Shown here piece by piece: positions 8,379 to 18,234 of a stretch of 64,000 nt of DNA. Under the pieces are notes generated by a model that saw only the letters and a list, made by a program, of their open reading frames with translations, did not search any database and was not told the DNA's origin. The translations under genes and the position numbers were made by a program. This DNA is from an uncultured bacterium (lineage in GTDB: Bacteria; Myxococcota_A; Bradymonadia; UBA7976; VGTA01): NCBI GenBank assembly GCA_943788935.1, contig CALSSE010000017.1, forward strand, positions 234,001 through 298,000, given 5' to 3'. The first letter of the stretch is position 1. Each line of letters opens with the position of its first letter.

Positions 8379-9308
8379 TCAAGTCAGTTGATACTCAAAT
8401 CTCCACTCGGGATAATCAGGATCTCCTCCTTTCACGACAGAGAAGAATTTCTCAGCGATTCGTCGGCAGATCGGTCCAGGTTTTCCATCGCCGACCTGTC
8501 GATCATCAACCTCTCTGACAGGGGTCACTTCAGCAGCAGTACCACAGAGGAAAATTTCATCAGCGGTGTAAAGTTCATCTCGTGTAAAGAGTCTCTCTTG
8601 AACCGTATACCCAGAGGCTTTAGCGATATTTATGAGAGTATCTCTAGTGATCCCACCCAATATGCTTGACCCATAGGGTGCTGTGTTAATCACCCCCTTC
8701 TTTACCATGAAGAGATTCTCTCCCGTGCATTCGGAGACAAAGCCTTGAGTGTCAAGCATGATCGCCTCTTGATAACCTGATTTTAGCGCTTCTCGCTTGG
8801 CGATCACCGAGTTGACATATTGTCCACAGATCTTCCCTTTGACCATATTGACATTGACATGAGATCGATTAAAGGAGCTGATCTTTGCTCTGATACCATG
8901 TTTTAGACCATCGTCTCCCAGATAAGCCCCCCACTGCCAAGAGGCGATAGCGATGTGAACCGTGTTACTGAGTGCGCCGAGTCCCATCGTCTCACTGCCT
9001 AAGTATACTAAGGGTCTCAAGTACCCACTCTTGAATCCGTTTCGTCTCAGCGTCTCCACACAGGCTTCGTTGATCTCTTTTTGCGAAAAGGGGATCTCTA
9101 AACCAAGAATATGAGCGCTCTCGAAGAGCCTCTCTATATGCTCTTCTAGTCGAAAAATATGTGAACCCCCGTCACTTCGTTCATAGGCTCTAATGCCCTC
9201 AAAAGCACCGTATCCATAGTGAAGAGTATGAGTCATCACGGGGACTTGAGCTTGGTCGAAGGGTACAAAATCTCCATCCATCCAAACGTATTTTGACATA
9301 AGACTCAT
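8379..9308 (-). CDS. ilvE: Branched-chain amino acid aminotransferase
   Basis: 309 residues, normal for the class IV PLP aminotransferase IlvE, which interconverts branched-chain amino acids and 2-oxo acids. Recognisable blocks: VWMDGDFVPFDQAQVPV at the start, HYGYGAFEGIRAY, the NMVKGKICGQY region containing the PLP lysine, GYQEAIMLD, SECTGENLFMV, SILGGITRDT and FLCGTAAEVTPV. I use ATG at 9308 because AGGAGAG precedes it at good spacing; the open frame extends 45 codons further upstream but that extension has no family counterpart. The gene is single, divergent from the next. Confidence 0.92.
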   Translation of the reverse strand: MSLMSKYVWMDGDFVPFDQAQVPVMTHTLHYGYGAFEGIRAYERSDGGSHIFRLEEHIERLFESAHILGLEIPFSQKEINEACVETLRRNGFKSGYLRPLVYLGSETMGLGALSNTVHIAIASWQWGAYLGDDGLKHGIRAKISSFNRSHVNVNMVKGKICGQYVNSVIAKREALKSGYQEAIMLDTQGFVSECTGENLFMVKKGVINTAPYGSSILGGITRDTLINIAKASGYTVQERLFTRDELYTADEIFLCGTAAEVTPVREVDDRQVGDGKPGPICRRIAEKFFSVVKGGDPDYPEWRFEYQLT

Positions 9309-9704
9309 AGGCTCTCTCCTGTTGATTTTAGGCAAGTATCGGTCGGTTTTGAATTTAACGTGGTGGTATCGCTCATTATGAGAAGATAAAACTTTCGTAT
9401 CTACGCAGAAGCGCACCCACACTAAGCCCGAATCGAGATCCATATCGCTTCACAGATGATGGGTTAGACGCTATAGTCACAATAGACTTATTTATTGATT
9501 GATTACGCTATGGGCCGGCGAAGTTGAAGTAATGAAGGTCATCACAAAACTAAATCGCGCGATAAAATGATCTCTCCATAGTCTAGAGGTCCTTTACAAG
9601 TCTACCTCTTATCATTCATAACGACGGTAATACACAACCGCTAGAGTTTTATTGTCTGCTGTTAAACCAACTGTAATATCCCATAAATTCATAAGGAGCG
9701 CAAG
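9309..9704. other. Divergent intergenic region between ilvE and the 9705 gene
   Basis: 396 bases. The ilvE side (9309-9443) stays open in the ilvE frame but has no supported start, and may be an mRNA leader. The right side holds a promoter candidate listed separately. No attenuator-like leader peptide rich in branched-chain codons was convincing. Confidence 0.4.
9652..9679 (+). promoter_or_regulatory. Candidate sigma70-type promoter for the 9705 gene
   Basis: TTGTCT (9652-9657) and TAATAT (9674-9679) separated by 16 bases, about 25 bases before the start codon. An AAGGAG ribosome-binding site follows at 9693-9698. Prediction from consensus only. Confidence 0.4.
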
Positions 9705-12344
9705 ATGCAGGAGGTCCATCGTGAATCTCTCTCTTTATCAAAGCCGATGACAATGTTGATTACGACATTGAGCTTTGGACTTATGGGCTCAATGAGCGGT
9801 ATTATCACCGGTGTCATCGACGCAATGAAGAGCAGCGGAGTCTACGTCTTGATGAGCTCTACATCACTCCATTTGGTAGGTGGATGTCTCATCGGCCTAC
9901 TATTTGGTTCGATCTATGGTCTCTCACCGAGTTCTTTTGGGGTTCAAGGAGTCATAGATGCTTTTCAGCGGCTGATCAACCCTCCTCGCCAGGTTAGCGA
10001 TTATCAGCGTGGACGTGTCGTTTCAGGGATATGGCTTTGGGCGATAGTGATCAATATATTACTCCCACTAAGCGCACAGCTAGGTGTAAGCCTTACGGAA
10101 CAAATCAATACGCCACTCTTTTCTAAAGTCGTCTCCACAGGTTTGATCGTGCTCACTACTCTGTGCGCGATCCCCATCGTTTATAGCGCTTCGCATAGCG
10201 GTGGGCGAGCCTTAGAGTCGGTGAGCGGTCAAGTACGTCACCTCACGAGTCACGTACCAGCATTTCTACATCCTATACTCTTATCGCTCTCCGTTCTCGG
10301 AGCGATCGGAGTGATCAGTCTAGCCTTCCCGCCCCTCTTATCCTTAATTAAAGCGTTCAATGAACCGGTGTGGGCGATGCTCTCAGTCGCTGCTTTAGGT
10401 CTCTTGGTCGCTGCGACCATTGGAGCAGGGGTCAATGTTTTAACCGGTACACGGTTTAAGGGGATGGTCTCTGGCTTTCTTCGCTTACTACGCTTAGGAC
10501 AGAACGCTACTAATCCTGTCTTGCACCTCACCCTAGCGATGATTTTCACCCTATATAATTTTATGATGTGGGTATGGTCTAGTCCCCCAGAGTGGGAGGC
10601 GATGAGTTTACATCATGCGGTTTTGGTGACCCTCTTCTTTATCCCTTTATTCATTGGAGGAGAGTACCTTAAACCTTTTGTCCAGTACTCGAGAAAGATT
10701 GGGATATTTATCTTACTGATCGTCATTGGAGCGACTGGGGTTTATGGACTTCAGATCGGACTAGCGCGCGAGAACACAAGACAGGCCTTATATGCAGACA
10801 CAACTTCATCTGCTTATCTTCTTGGGCAGCTTCGAACCGCTTTCGATCAAGATGGCGATGGTGTAGCGAGCGCTTTGGGTGAATTTGACTGTGATGATCA
10901 AAATCCAAAAATATTTCCAGGTGCATATGATATCCCAGGTAATGATATCGATGAAGACTGTGATGGTTTTGATCTCTCGACTGCGTTACTCGCCTCCACT
11001 CCGGTGAGAGGAAGGGATGAAGGGGGTCAAGCCGGAGCGCTCACGACCGAACAGCTAGGATTACCAGAGGTCAAAGCTGCTCAATCATTATTTGATCGAA
11101 TCGAAGGACCACATCATATCATTTGGATCACTCTCTCAGGCTTAAGATCCTCAGTATTAGAGAGTACCCCAGAAGAGCCAAAGGGGAAGAGAGAGACGAA
11201 GAAAGCACTGGCTGACCAAGAGCCGACTTTAGCTCCACCGCTCGCCACGAACTTAAAACTTTGGTCGAGTGAAGGACTTTGGATCCGTGAGGCTTATGCG
11301 CCGACAAGTGACTCTGCGATCGGACTCTTTTCTCTCCTAACCGGTCGCTACCCTTCTGAGCTGATCCGAAACACAAAAACGCCTCCAGCGTTTAGTAAGG
11401 CGATGAGAACTCTACCTGAAACTTTAGAGCGATCACGTTATCAGAACGCTGCATTTATTGATGATGCCTCTATAGAAGAGCGGTATGGATATAGTCAAGG
11501 GTTCACCACCTGGGATAACTTATCGTTTAACACGAAGCGGAGAGCCCGAAGAAAGCAAAGCGCTTTCGCTGCCCTTATTGATCGAGCAGACGATCATTTA
11601 TCTAAGATCTCACTCGCGAAGCGTGAATACGCGTTTGTCTGGTTACACAGTGATGAATTAATGCGGTCAATCAAGCCGCTCTCCGCGAAGCTCTCTCAGC
11701 GAACGAAAGAGCGTTTGATCAGCAAAAACAGAGGGTCATATGCAGAGACGATGAAGGCGCTAGACGCTGAGATTCCTAGGTTGCGTGAGATAATTAAGGC
11801 GCGGCAACTCAGCTTAGGTCCGATCACTGTGGTCATCAGTGGCATACATGGGGTTGACTTCGAGGGGCGACCGGAGAGAGGTCTCAGCGAAGATTGGTTA
11901 AAGACGACAGCTTTAGTCTTCTCCTCTGAAGCTAAGCCACGAGTGATCGATACCCCAACACGGCTGTTGCGTGTCACATCTACGGTTCTCGATTTTGCAG
12001 AAGTAGAGACCTTTAGTCCGAGCCGAGAGCGTATGAATATCCATGATTCAGGGATGGCGGCTTGGGCGATCGGTGACGAGGTGAGTCATTCACCTATTTA
12101 TGCGGAATATCTTGGAGAGAGTAATAACCTGACAGATCGAGTATGGGTCGCAGATGGGTGGAAGCTGAAAGATCAGCTCAAAGGCGCCAAGAGAGTGATC
12201 AATGAGCGATTATATTGGCTCAGCAACCGTGGGGAGGACAAAGATCGAAGAGACACGGAAGAGACTCGGCTTCGGGTGATGCGTCGCGAGCTTGATCGCT
12301 TGGAGGTTAACAGCGTTCGTGCGCTTCCCAAGCTAAGGAGATAG
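9705..12344 (+). CDS. Polytopic membrane protein with MopE-like motif and degenerate sulfatase-like domain
   Basis: 879 residues. The N-terminal 360 residues hold about nine hydrophobic helices. Around residues 385-425 is an Asp-rich motif (DQDGDGV, FDCDDQNPKIFPG, DIDEDCDGFD) of the MopE-type putative metal-binding family. From about residue 470 an alkaline-phosphatase/sulfatase-like fold follows: HIIWITLSGLRSS aligns with the usual IDTLRAD strand but has lost both Asp residues; SDSAIGLFSLLTGRYP fits the nucleophile helix without Cys; VVISGIHGVD replaces SDHGE. Metal ligands are missing, so hydrolytic activity is doubtful. AAGGAG supports the ATG. The role is unknown; it is probably an envelope protein with its C-terminal domain outside the membrane. 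Confidence 0.7.
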   Translation: MQEVHRESLSLSKPMTMLITTLSFGLMGSMSGIITGVIDAMKSSGVYVLMSSTSLHLVGGCLIGLLFGSIYGLSPSSFGVQGVIDAFQRLINPPRQVSDYQRGRVVSGIWLWAIVINILLPLSAQLGVSLTEQINTPLFSKVVSTGLIVLTTLCAIPIVYSASHSGGRALESVSGQVRHLTSHVPAFLHPILLSLSVLGAIGVISLAFPPLLSLIKAFNEPVWAMLSVAALGLLVAATIGAGVNVLTGTRFKGMVSGFLRLLRLGQNATNPVLHLTLAMIFTLYNFMMWVWSSPPEWEAMSLHHAVLVTLFFIPLFIGGEYLKPFVQYSRKIGIFILLIVIGATGVYGLQIGLARENTRQALYADTTSSAYLLGQLRTAFDQDGDGVASALGEFDCDDQNPKIFPGAYDIPGNDIDEDCDGFDLSTALLASTPVRGRDEGGQAGALTTEQLGLPEVKAAQSLFDRIEGPHHIIWITLSGLRSSVLESTPEEPKGKRETKKALADQEPTLAPPLATNLKLWSSEGLWIREAYAPTSDSAIGLFSLLTGRYPSELIRNTKTPPAFSKAMRTLPETLERSRYQNAAFIDDASIEERYGYSQGFTTWDNLSFNTKRRARRKQSAFAALIDRADDHLSKISLAKREYAFVWLHSDELMRSIKPLSAKLSQRTKERLISKNRGSYAETMKALDAEIPRLREIIKARQLSLGPITVVISGIHGVDFEGRPERGLSEDWLKTTALVFSSEAKPRVIDTPTRLLRVTSTVLDFAEVETFSPSRERMNIHDSGMAAWAIGDEVSHSPIYAEYLGESNNLTDRVWVADGWKLKDQLKGAKRVINERLYWLSNRGEDKDRRDTEETRLRVMRRELDRLEVNSVRALPKLRR

Positions 12345-12504
12345 GAGCGAAGTTTAAGCTCTTCTTGACCCTAGCAGGCTCGCGTTGTATCTCGTTATCG
12401 TCGTTAGACGTTCGCTATAGATGATGATTAGAATGATCAGGTCTGAGCTCTTCAGACGTTTAATCATCAAGCTAATCCTTCAACGAGATATGGAGCCTTC
12501 TCCT

Positions 12505-15500
12505 ATGAGTTCACTTGATCCGATTGATGATACTCTTCAACCATCTTGGGCTGACGCGGCTCTTATATTAGAGACGGGTCATGTCGTCTGGGGAAATGGG
12601 ATTGGCGCGACCCAATCAGCGGTTGGTGAACTTTGCTTCAATACAGCTCTTACCGGCTATCAAGAGATATTGACGGACCCCTCCTATGCTCAACAGATTA
12701 TCACTTTTACCACTCCACATATTGGAAATGTGGGGACTAACAGCTTAGATGTAGAGCACTCCTCCCCAGCCTGTCGAGGCGCGGTGTTCAGAGAAAAACC
12801 CACGCTCGCCTCTAACTACAGGTCAGAGGCTAATATTGAGCAATGGATGATCGACCATGAACTTACGGGAATTTATGGCGTGGATACTCGATCGCTGACC
12901 TCTCGCTTAAGAGAGGGAGCCCTTAAAGCGAGTATCGTTTATCAGCGAGAGGGTGAGATCGATCTCTCGGCCCATTTAGAGTCTTGTCGCTCATGGGCGG
13001 GTCTAAAAGGCGCTGAGTTGAGCCTCTCGGTGACGGGTGAGAAATTACTAGAGTCGTCGATATGGAGCGCTCAGTCTTGGGTGGCACCAGAGAGCGTAGA
13101 GCCTCAAGCGACTGGCTCCTCTCTCGCCCAAATCGAAGCCAATGAAGATCAGCGTTCTCAACCCTTGGTGGTTGTCATTGACTTCGGCGTTAAAGACCAA
13201 ATCTTACGTTGTCTCGCAGATCTCGGATGCCGAGTAAGAGTAATGAAAGCCCCTTGTTCTGCAGCGGAGGTGCTTAGATATCGACCCAACGGAATCTGCC
13301 TCTCGAATGGCCCTGGTGATCCCGCAGCGACCTATGAAGAGTATGCTCAAAGTTTACTTAGAGAGCTGCTTGAAGCTCCATCGATCCCTATCTTTGGGAT
13401 CTGTTTAGGCCATCAAGTCCTCGCGTTGGCATTGGGCGCTCAGACCCAAAAGATGACTCGAGGTCATCGAGGCGCTAATCATCCGATACTCAACGTAGAG
13501 ACCGGGAGGGTAGAGATCACTAGCCAAAACCATGGCTTTGTAGTCACCGATCTACCAAGTGGCGTCATGGAGACTCACCGTTCGCTCTTCGATGGAACGA
13601 TCGCTGGTTTACGCGTGATAGGTAAGTCTATCTCTTCAGTACAGTACCATCCCGAAGCGAGCCCAGGCCCCCATGACTCGCGTTATCTCTTCGAGGACTT
13701 CGTTAGCGCCGCTAATGCCCATTATCTTGGGGCTATGTACAGTCCAGAAGAGAGGGTTCTTGGAGATCAAGTGAACCTCGAACCCCGTAAAATCATGATC
13801 GTGGGCGCAGGGCCGATCGTGATCGGTCAGGCTTGTGAGTTTGATTATTCAGGAGCCCAAGCATGTAAGTCCTTAAGGTCAGCGGGTCACAGTGTGGTCC
13901 TCGTGAACTCTAATCCAGCGACAATTATGACAGATCCACAGCTCGCTGATCGAACCTATATTGAACCTCTGACTGTTGAGTACCTCGAAGAGATTATACG
14001 TTTAGAGCGGCCGGACGCCCTCCTCCCTACCATGGGTGGACAGACTGCGCTCAATGTGTGCTTAGAGCTCTCTGAACGAGGCGTTTTAGATCGTTATCAA
14101 GTAGAGATGATCGGGGCACGGAGAGAGGCAATTGAGACCGCAGAGGATCGTCAGCTGTTTAGGGTGGCGATGGATGAAGTAGGCCTCTCTAGTCCTCGGT
14201 CACAGCTCGTTAAGACTCTTGAAGAGGCGCTTCAGGCAGTCCAACATACTGGGTATCCAGCGATCATTCGACCCTCATTCACCTTGGGGGGGAGCGGTGG
14301 TGGGATCGCTAATGATGAGGCGGAGCTGAGAGAGATCGTCGCTCAGGGGCTCAAGCTCTCACCGGTAACTTCAGTCCTCATTGAAGAGTCACTGTTAGGG
14401 TGGAAAGAGTATGAGTTAGAAGTGGTTCGAGATCGCGCTGACAATGGGATTATCATCTGTTCAATTGAGAACATTGACCCGATGGGGATCCACACCGGTG
14501 ATTCGATCACGGTCGCTCCAGCACTCACTCTGACCGATAAAGAATATCAGCGTCTACGAGACCAAGCGCTGACTTGCTTGCGACGAGTCGGGGTAGACAC
14601 AGGGGGATCGAATGTTCAATTTGCAGTTAACCCCCAAGACGGTCGAGCGGTAGTCATCGAGATGAACCCGAGAGTCTCTCGCTCTTCCGCGCTAGCCTCT
14701 AAAGCGACGGGGTTCCCGATCGCCAAGGTCGCGGCCCAATTGGCGGTAGGGCACACCCTCGATCAGTTACAAAATGAAATCACTCAAGTCACCCCCGCTT
14801 CCTTTGAGCCGAGTATTGACTATGTTGTCGTAAAAATTCCTCGCTTCACCTTTGAGAAGTTTAGCGATGATCTCCCCCGATTGAACACCTCGATGAAATC
14901 AGTCGGAGAGGTCATGGCGATGGGCCGTAGCTTCCCTGAGGCGCTGCAAAAGGCGCTTCGTGGTCTCGAAGTAGGCTATGATGGACTGAACGAGCAGCCG
15001 CTCCCGCAAGGAGTGAACGCTCAACTTCAGCTTCTCGAAGAGCGTATGCCTTATCGCATTTTGTTGATCGCTCAGGCCTTACGCGAAGGTCATGATGTAG
15101 ATACGCTCGTAGAGCGAACAGGACTAGACCCATGGTATGTCCGTTATCTCGAGGAGCTTGTTGCTGTCGAGGAGCGATTTAGAGGACAGAGCCTCGAACA
15201 GATCAGCGCTCATGACCTCCTCTCCTTAAAGCGAAGAGGTTTCTCCGATCGTCGAATCGCCACTCTCCTATCTCATGAGGTCTCAACGAAGGTCACTGAA
15301 GAGGAGGTGCGCGCCTACCGGTGGTCACTTGATGTACATCCACTCTATCGACGAGTCGACACTTGCGCAGCAGAGTTTGAGTCACACACCCAATATCTCT
15401 ATTCAAGCTATGAGGGAGGAGCAGACGCGACTCTTGAACTGGAGGCGAGCGAGGCTGATAAGTCATCGCCCTCGTCATGTGAGGCAGAACCTAGTGAGCG

Positions 15501-17058
15501 CAAAAAAGTAATGATCTTAGGAGGAGGCCCCAACCGTATTGGACAGGGCATTGAATTCGATTATTGTTGTGTTCACGCTGCTTATGCGATTCGGGACCTT
15601 GGGTATGAGTCGATTATGGTCAACTGTAACCCGGAGACTGTCTCCACTGACTATGACACTGCAGACCGACTCTATTTTGAGCCATTGACCGCAGAAGATG
15701 TCATCGAGATCGCAAGGGTCGAGGCGAGCCGAGGTGAACTCCTCGGGGTAATCGTTCAGCTCGGCGGACAAACCCCCTTAAATCTTGCGGAGTCACTCGA
15801 GCGGGCGGGGATCCCTATTTTGGGAACTCCTAGAGACGTCATCGATCGCGCTGAGGATCGAGCCCGCTTTCAAGCTCTCATCGAGAGACTTGATCTAAAG
15901 CAACCTCAGAGCGCTGTCGCTCATGACAAGGAGCATGCGGTCCAAATCGCAGAGCGAGTCGGCTACCCTGTTTTACTTCGACCCTCTTATGTACTTGGCG
16001 GTAGAGCGATGCGTTTAGTCTACAATGAAGAGGCGTTGCGTACTTACATGAGTGACGCTCAAGAGGCGACTCTCAACGGTGGAGTGCTCGTCGACAAATA
16101 TTTAGTCAGCGCTATTGAGGTTGATGTCGACGCCATCTCAGATGGTCATGAGGCTTGGATTGTAGGGGTGATGGAGCACATTGAGGAAGCTGGGGTACAC
16201 TCGGGGGATTCAGCATGCGCTCTCCCTCCGCATAGCCTCAGCGAGGACATCGTTCAGGAGATCGAGCGCCAAGCTGAAGCGATCGCTTTAGAGCTTGGTG
16301 TTGTTGGACTGATGAATATTCAGTTCGCGATCAGTGAGGGAGAGGTGTATCTCATCGAGGTTAATCCTCGAGCGAGTCGAACCGTTCCCTTTGTCGCCAA
16401 GGCTCTTGATATCCCCGTCGCCCGGATCGCCACTGAAGTGATGTTAGGTAAGACGCTGAATAGCATCACCCGTCCATCTCCTCGAGAGGGTTTTGTAGCG
16501 GTTAAAGAAGCGGTTTTTCCCTTCGCTCGCTTCCCTAACGCTGATCTGCTATTGGGACCAGAGATGCTCTCAACGGGTGAAGTCATGGGATGGGGTCGTG
16601 ATTTTGAGACGGCCTACGCCAAAGCACAACTAGCAGCAGGCATGGAACTACCCCGAGAGGGTGGTTTACTCTTCTCTGTGGGCGATCTCGCTCAGAGAGC
16701 CGCCTTTGAGCCGCTCGCACTCAAGGCGGTTGAGCTCGGCTATCAAGTCTGTGTGACTTCGGAGACAGCGATGGCTTGGTCAATGGAGACTCGAGAACGG
16801 CTGTACCGCGTGTGGTCAGTAGAAGAGGCGATCGCCTGCATCAGGGCGGGCGACGTGAAGCTCTTGATCAGTATCGACACCCGAGAGGGATCTAGTCAAG
16901 AGGCGACTTCTATGAGAAGAGCAGGACTAGAGGCGGGCTTGCCTTACTTTACCCGTTTGAGTAACACCCGAGCGTTGATTGGAGCGCTCGAGGTGGTCTC
17001 TCGTGATTCACTTCCGTCAGTCAACGCCCTACAAGGGGATAATCACTCTGGTGTGTGA
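12505..17058 (+). CDS. carAB: Fused carbamoyl-phosphate synthetase, CarA and CarB in one polypeptide
   Basis: One uninterrupted frame encodes both subunits of the enzyme that makes carbamoyl phosphate from glutamine, bicarbonate and 2 ATP for arginine and pyrimidine synthesis. Counting from the longest start at 12421 (1545 residues): the CarA part includes the class I glutaminase with Cys328 (FGICLGHQ), His410 and Glu412 (QYHPEA). After a linker of about 20 residues CarB starts at residue 456 (RKIMIVGAGPIVIGQA), with two ATP-grasp halves (second begins KKVMILGGGPNRIGQG) and a C-terminal MGS-like allosteric domain. Bacterial CarA and CarB are normally separate proteins of about 380 and 1070 residues. 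Likely start is ATG 12505 (GGAG upstream) or 12490; the segment 12421-12489 has no ribosome-binding site. Confidence 0.93.
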   Translation: MSSLDPIDDTLQPSWADAALILETGHVVWGNGIGATQSAVGELCFNTALTGYQEILTDPSYAQQIITFTTPHIGNVGTNSLDVEHSSPACRGAVFREKPTLASNYRSEANIEQWMIDHELTGIYGVDTRSLTSRLREGALKASIVYQREGEIDLSAHLESCRSWAGLKGAELSLSVTGEKLLESSIWSAQSWVAPESVEPQATGSSLAQIEANEDQRSQPLVVVIDFGVKDQILRCLADLGCRVRVMKAPCSAAEVLRYRPNGICLSNGPGDPAATYEEYAQSLLRELLEAPSIPIFGICLGHQVLALALGAQTQKMTRGHRGANHPILNVETGRVEITSQNHGFVVTDLPSGVMETHRSLFDGTIAGLRVIGKSISSVQYHPEASPGPHDSRYLFEDFVSAANAHYLGAMYSPEERVLGDQVNLEPRKIMIVGAGPIVIGQACEFDYSGAQACKSLRSAGHSVVLVNSNPATIMTDPQLADRTYIEPLTVEYLEEIIRLERPDALLPTMGGQTALNVCLELSERGVLDRYQVEMIGARREAIETAEDRQLFRVAMDEVGLSSPRSQLVKTLEEALQAVQHTGYPAIIRPSFTLGGSGGGIANDEAELREIVAQGLKLSPVTSVLIEESLLGWKEYELEVVRDRADNGIIICSIENIDPMGIHTGDSITVAPALTLTDKEYQRLRDQALTCLRRVGVDTGGSNVQFAVNPQDGRAVVIEMNPRVSRSSALASKATGFPIAKVAAQLAVGHTLDQLQNEITQVTPASFEPSIDYVVVKIPRFTFEKFSDDLPRLNTSMKSVGEVMAMGRSFPEALQKALRGLEVGYDGLNEQPLPQGVNAQLQLLEERMPYRILLIAQALREGHDVDTLVERTGLDPWYVRYLEELVAVEERFRGQSLEQISAHDLLSLKRRGFSDRRIATLLSHEVSTKVTEEEVRAYRWSLDVHPLYRRVDTCAAEFESHTQYLYSSYEGGADATLELEASEADKSSPSSCEAEPSERKKVMILGGGPNRIGQGIEFDYCCVHAAYAIRDLGYESIMVNCNPETVSTDYDTADRLYFEPLTAEDVIEIARVEASRGELLGVIVQLGGQTPLNLAESLERAGIPILGTPRDVIDRAEDRARFQALIERLDLKQPQSAVAHDKEHAVQIAERVGYPVLLRPSYVLGGRAMRLVYNEEALRTYMSDAQEATLNGGVLVDKYLVSAIEVDVDAISDGHEAWIVGVMEHIEEAGVHSGDSACALPPHSLSEDIVQEIERQAEAIALELGVVGLMNIQFAISEGEVYLIEVNPRASRTVPFVAKALDIPVARIATEVMLGKTLNSITRPSPREGFVAVKEAVFPFARFPNADLLLGPEMLSTGEVMGWGRDFETAYAKAQLAAGMELPREGGLLFSVGDLAQRAAFEPLALKAVELGYQVCVTSETAMAWSMETRERLYRVWSVEEAIACIRAGDVKLLISIDTREGSSQEATSMRRAGLEAGLPYFTRLSNTRALIGALEVVSRDSLPSVNALQGDNHSGV

Positions 17059-17154
17059 TCTATTAGACTTTATCTAGGAAATGTGAAATATAGAGGCGCT
17101 CGCGTGTCCTGTCTTCACGCGCTATGTTGAGAGCTGGAAAGTGTGAGGAGTGGG

Positions 17155-18090
17155 ATGAACGCGCTTGATGGTGTAGATATAAATGTAGCTAAGACTCGCT
17201 TGAGCGGGTTTTCTGTATCTGGACTCGCTACTTGGATGATCGCTCCAGATCTCGACCTCTGCTTTGATATGGGAGAGTGTCCACTCAGCGCGCTCCCCAT
17301 GAACCATGTGTTCTTGACGCATGCCCATGGCGACCACTCTCGATGCCTCATGAGACATGACGCTCTACGGCGCATGATAGGTATTCGTAAAGAGGGGATA
17401 TATTACCTCCCCGAAGAGATCTTCGAGAGTGCCCAAAATTGGATTCGAGCAGGGGCTCAGTTTGAGGGCGCGAAGGGGAGAAAACCCAAGATGCCCAAAC
17501 TGATTCCGCTTAAAGACAGTGCTGCGGGCGAAGAGCCTATCTCACTCATCTACAGAGATAATCTCAGCGTGCGTGCTTTTAGAGCTGATCACAGCGTTCC
17601 CTCACTTGGTTACACGATTTATGACTCGCGGATGAAACTTAAGCAAAAGTTTCATGGCCTGAGCGGTAGAGAGCTCGCTCGGCTCAAATCTGAGGGCGTC
17701 TCTATTGAGGCACCTCTTCATACTCCTCGCCTGACTTTTATCGGTGACTGCACTGTCGATACACTCTGGCGAGAAGAAGAGATCTGGGAGAGCAAGATTT
17801 TAGTGATTGAGTCTACCTTTATTGGTGAAGGCGAAGAGAAGATGGCTCGTCAGAGAGGACATACCCATCTTAGCGAGATCGCTATGCTCCTGAGAGAGCG
17901 TGAATCAGCGATCTCTTGTGAGGCGATTATATTGAAACACTTCTCTATGAAAGTGAAGCCTCGTGAAGCAGCGGAAGCTGCGCTTCGATTGATCCCTCCT
18001 GCCTTCCATGACCGCGTTTATTTACTCACCGCTTTACCAAAGTCGATGAGAGGGCGCTCTCTCTCTGAACTCGCTTGGCACGGACTATGA
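17155..18090 (+). CDS. MBL-fold, ribonuclease Z-like hydrolase
   Basis: 311 residues. The zinc motif FLTHAHGDHSRC is near the N-terminus, then FRADHSVPSLGYTIYD, FIGDCTVD and LKHFSMKV supply later ligands. The order resembles tRNase Z-like proteins, which cleave tRNA 3' trailers, but the sequence is divergent and a nuclease role is only a possibility. ATG 17155 is preceded by GAGGAG (17145-17150), which favours it over the GTG at 17143. It follows carAB on the same strand after about 100 bases and precedes a TrmH-family gene. Confidence 0.65.
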   Translation: MNALDGVDINVAKTRLSGFSVSGLATWMIAPDLDLCFDMGECPLSALPMNHVFLTHAHGDHSRCLMRHDALRRMIGIRKEGIYYLPEEIFESAQNWIRAGAQFEGAKGRKPKMPKLIPLKDSAAGEEPISLIYRDNLSVRAFRADHSVPSLGYTIYDSRMKLKQKFHGLSGRELARLKSEGVSIEAPLHTPRLTFIGDCTVDTLWREEEIWESKILVIESTFIGEGEEKMARQRGHTHLSEIAMLLRERESAISCEAIILKHFSMKVKPREAAEAALRLIPPAFHDRVYLLTALPKSMRGRSLSELAWHGL

Positions 18091-18110
18091 GGGGTGAGGT
18101 CGAACGCTCG

Positions 18111-18196
18111 CTGTCAGAGGGTTTGCTGTCAGAGTGTTTGCTGTCAGAGTGTTTGCTGTCAGAGTGTTTGCTGTCAGAGCGTTTGCTGTCAGAGTA
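18111..18196 (+). repeat. 15-bp tandem repeat between genes
   Basis: Five 15-base units (ctgtcagagtgtttg with single substitutions) and a partial sixth, lying between the RNase Z-like stop and the TrmH-family start. There are no spacers, so it is not a CRISPR array. It sits 38 bases from the next start codon and could influence that gene's leader. Confidence 0.9.
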
Positions 18197-18234
18197 CTAT
18201 ACTAGCTTATCACTGAAGATAAAGGGGTGACGTT

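Noticed and set aside
9309..9443. N-terminal extension of ilvE
   Set aside because: Open but outside the family length; AGGAGAG supports the ATG at 9308.
12421..12504. Longer N-terminus of the CarAB fusion
   Set aside because: No ribosome-binding site, and CarA homology starts after ATG 12505.
18111..18196. CRISPR-like repeat between genes
   Set aside because: Units are contiguous, 15 bases long and without spacers, and no cas genes are near.
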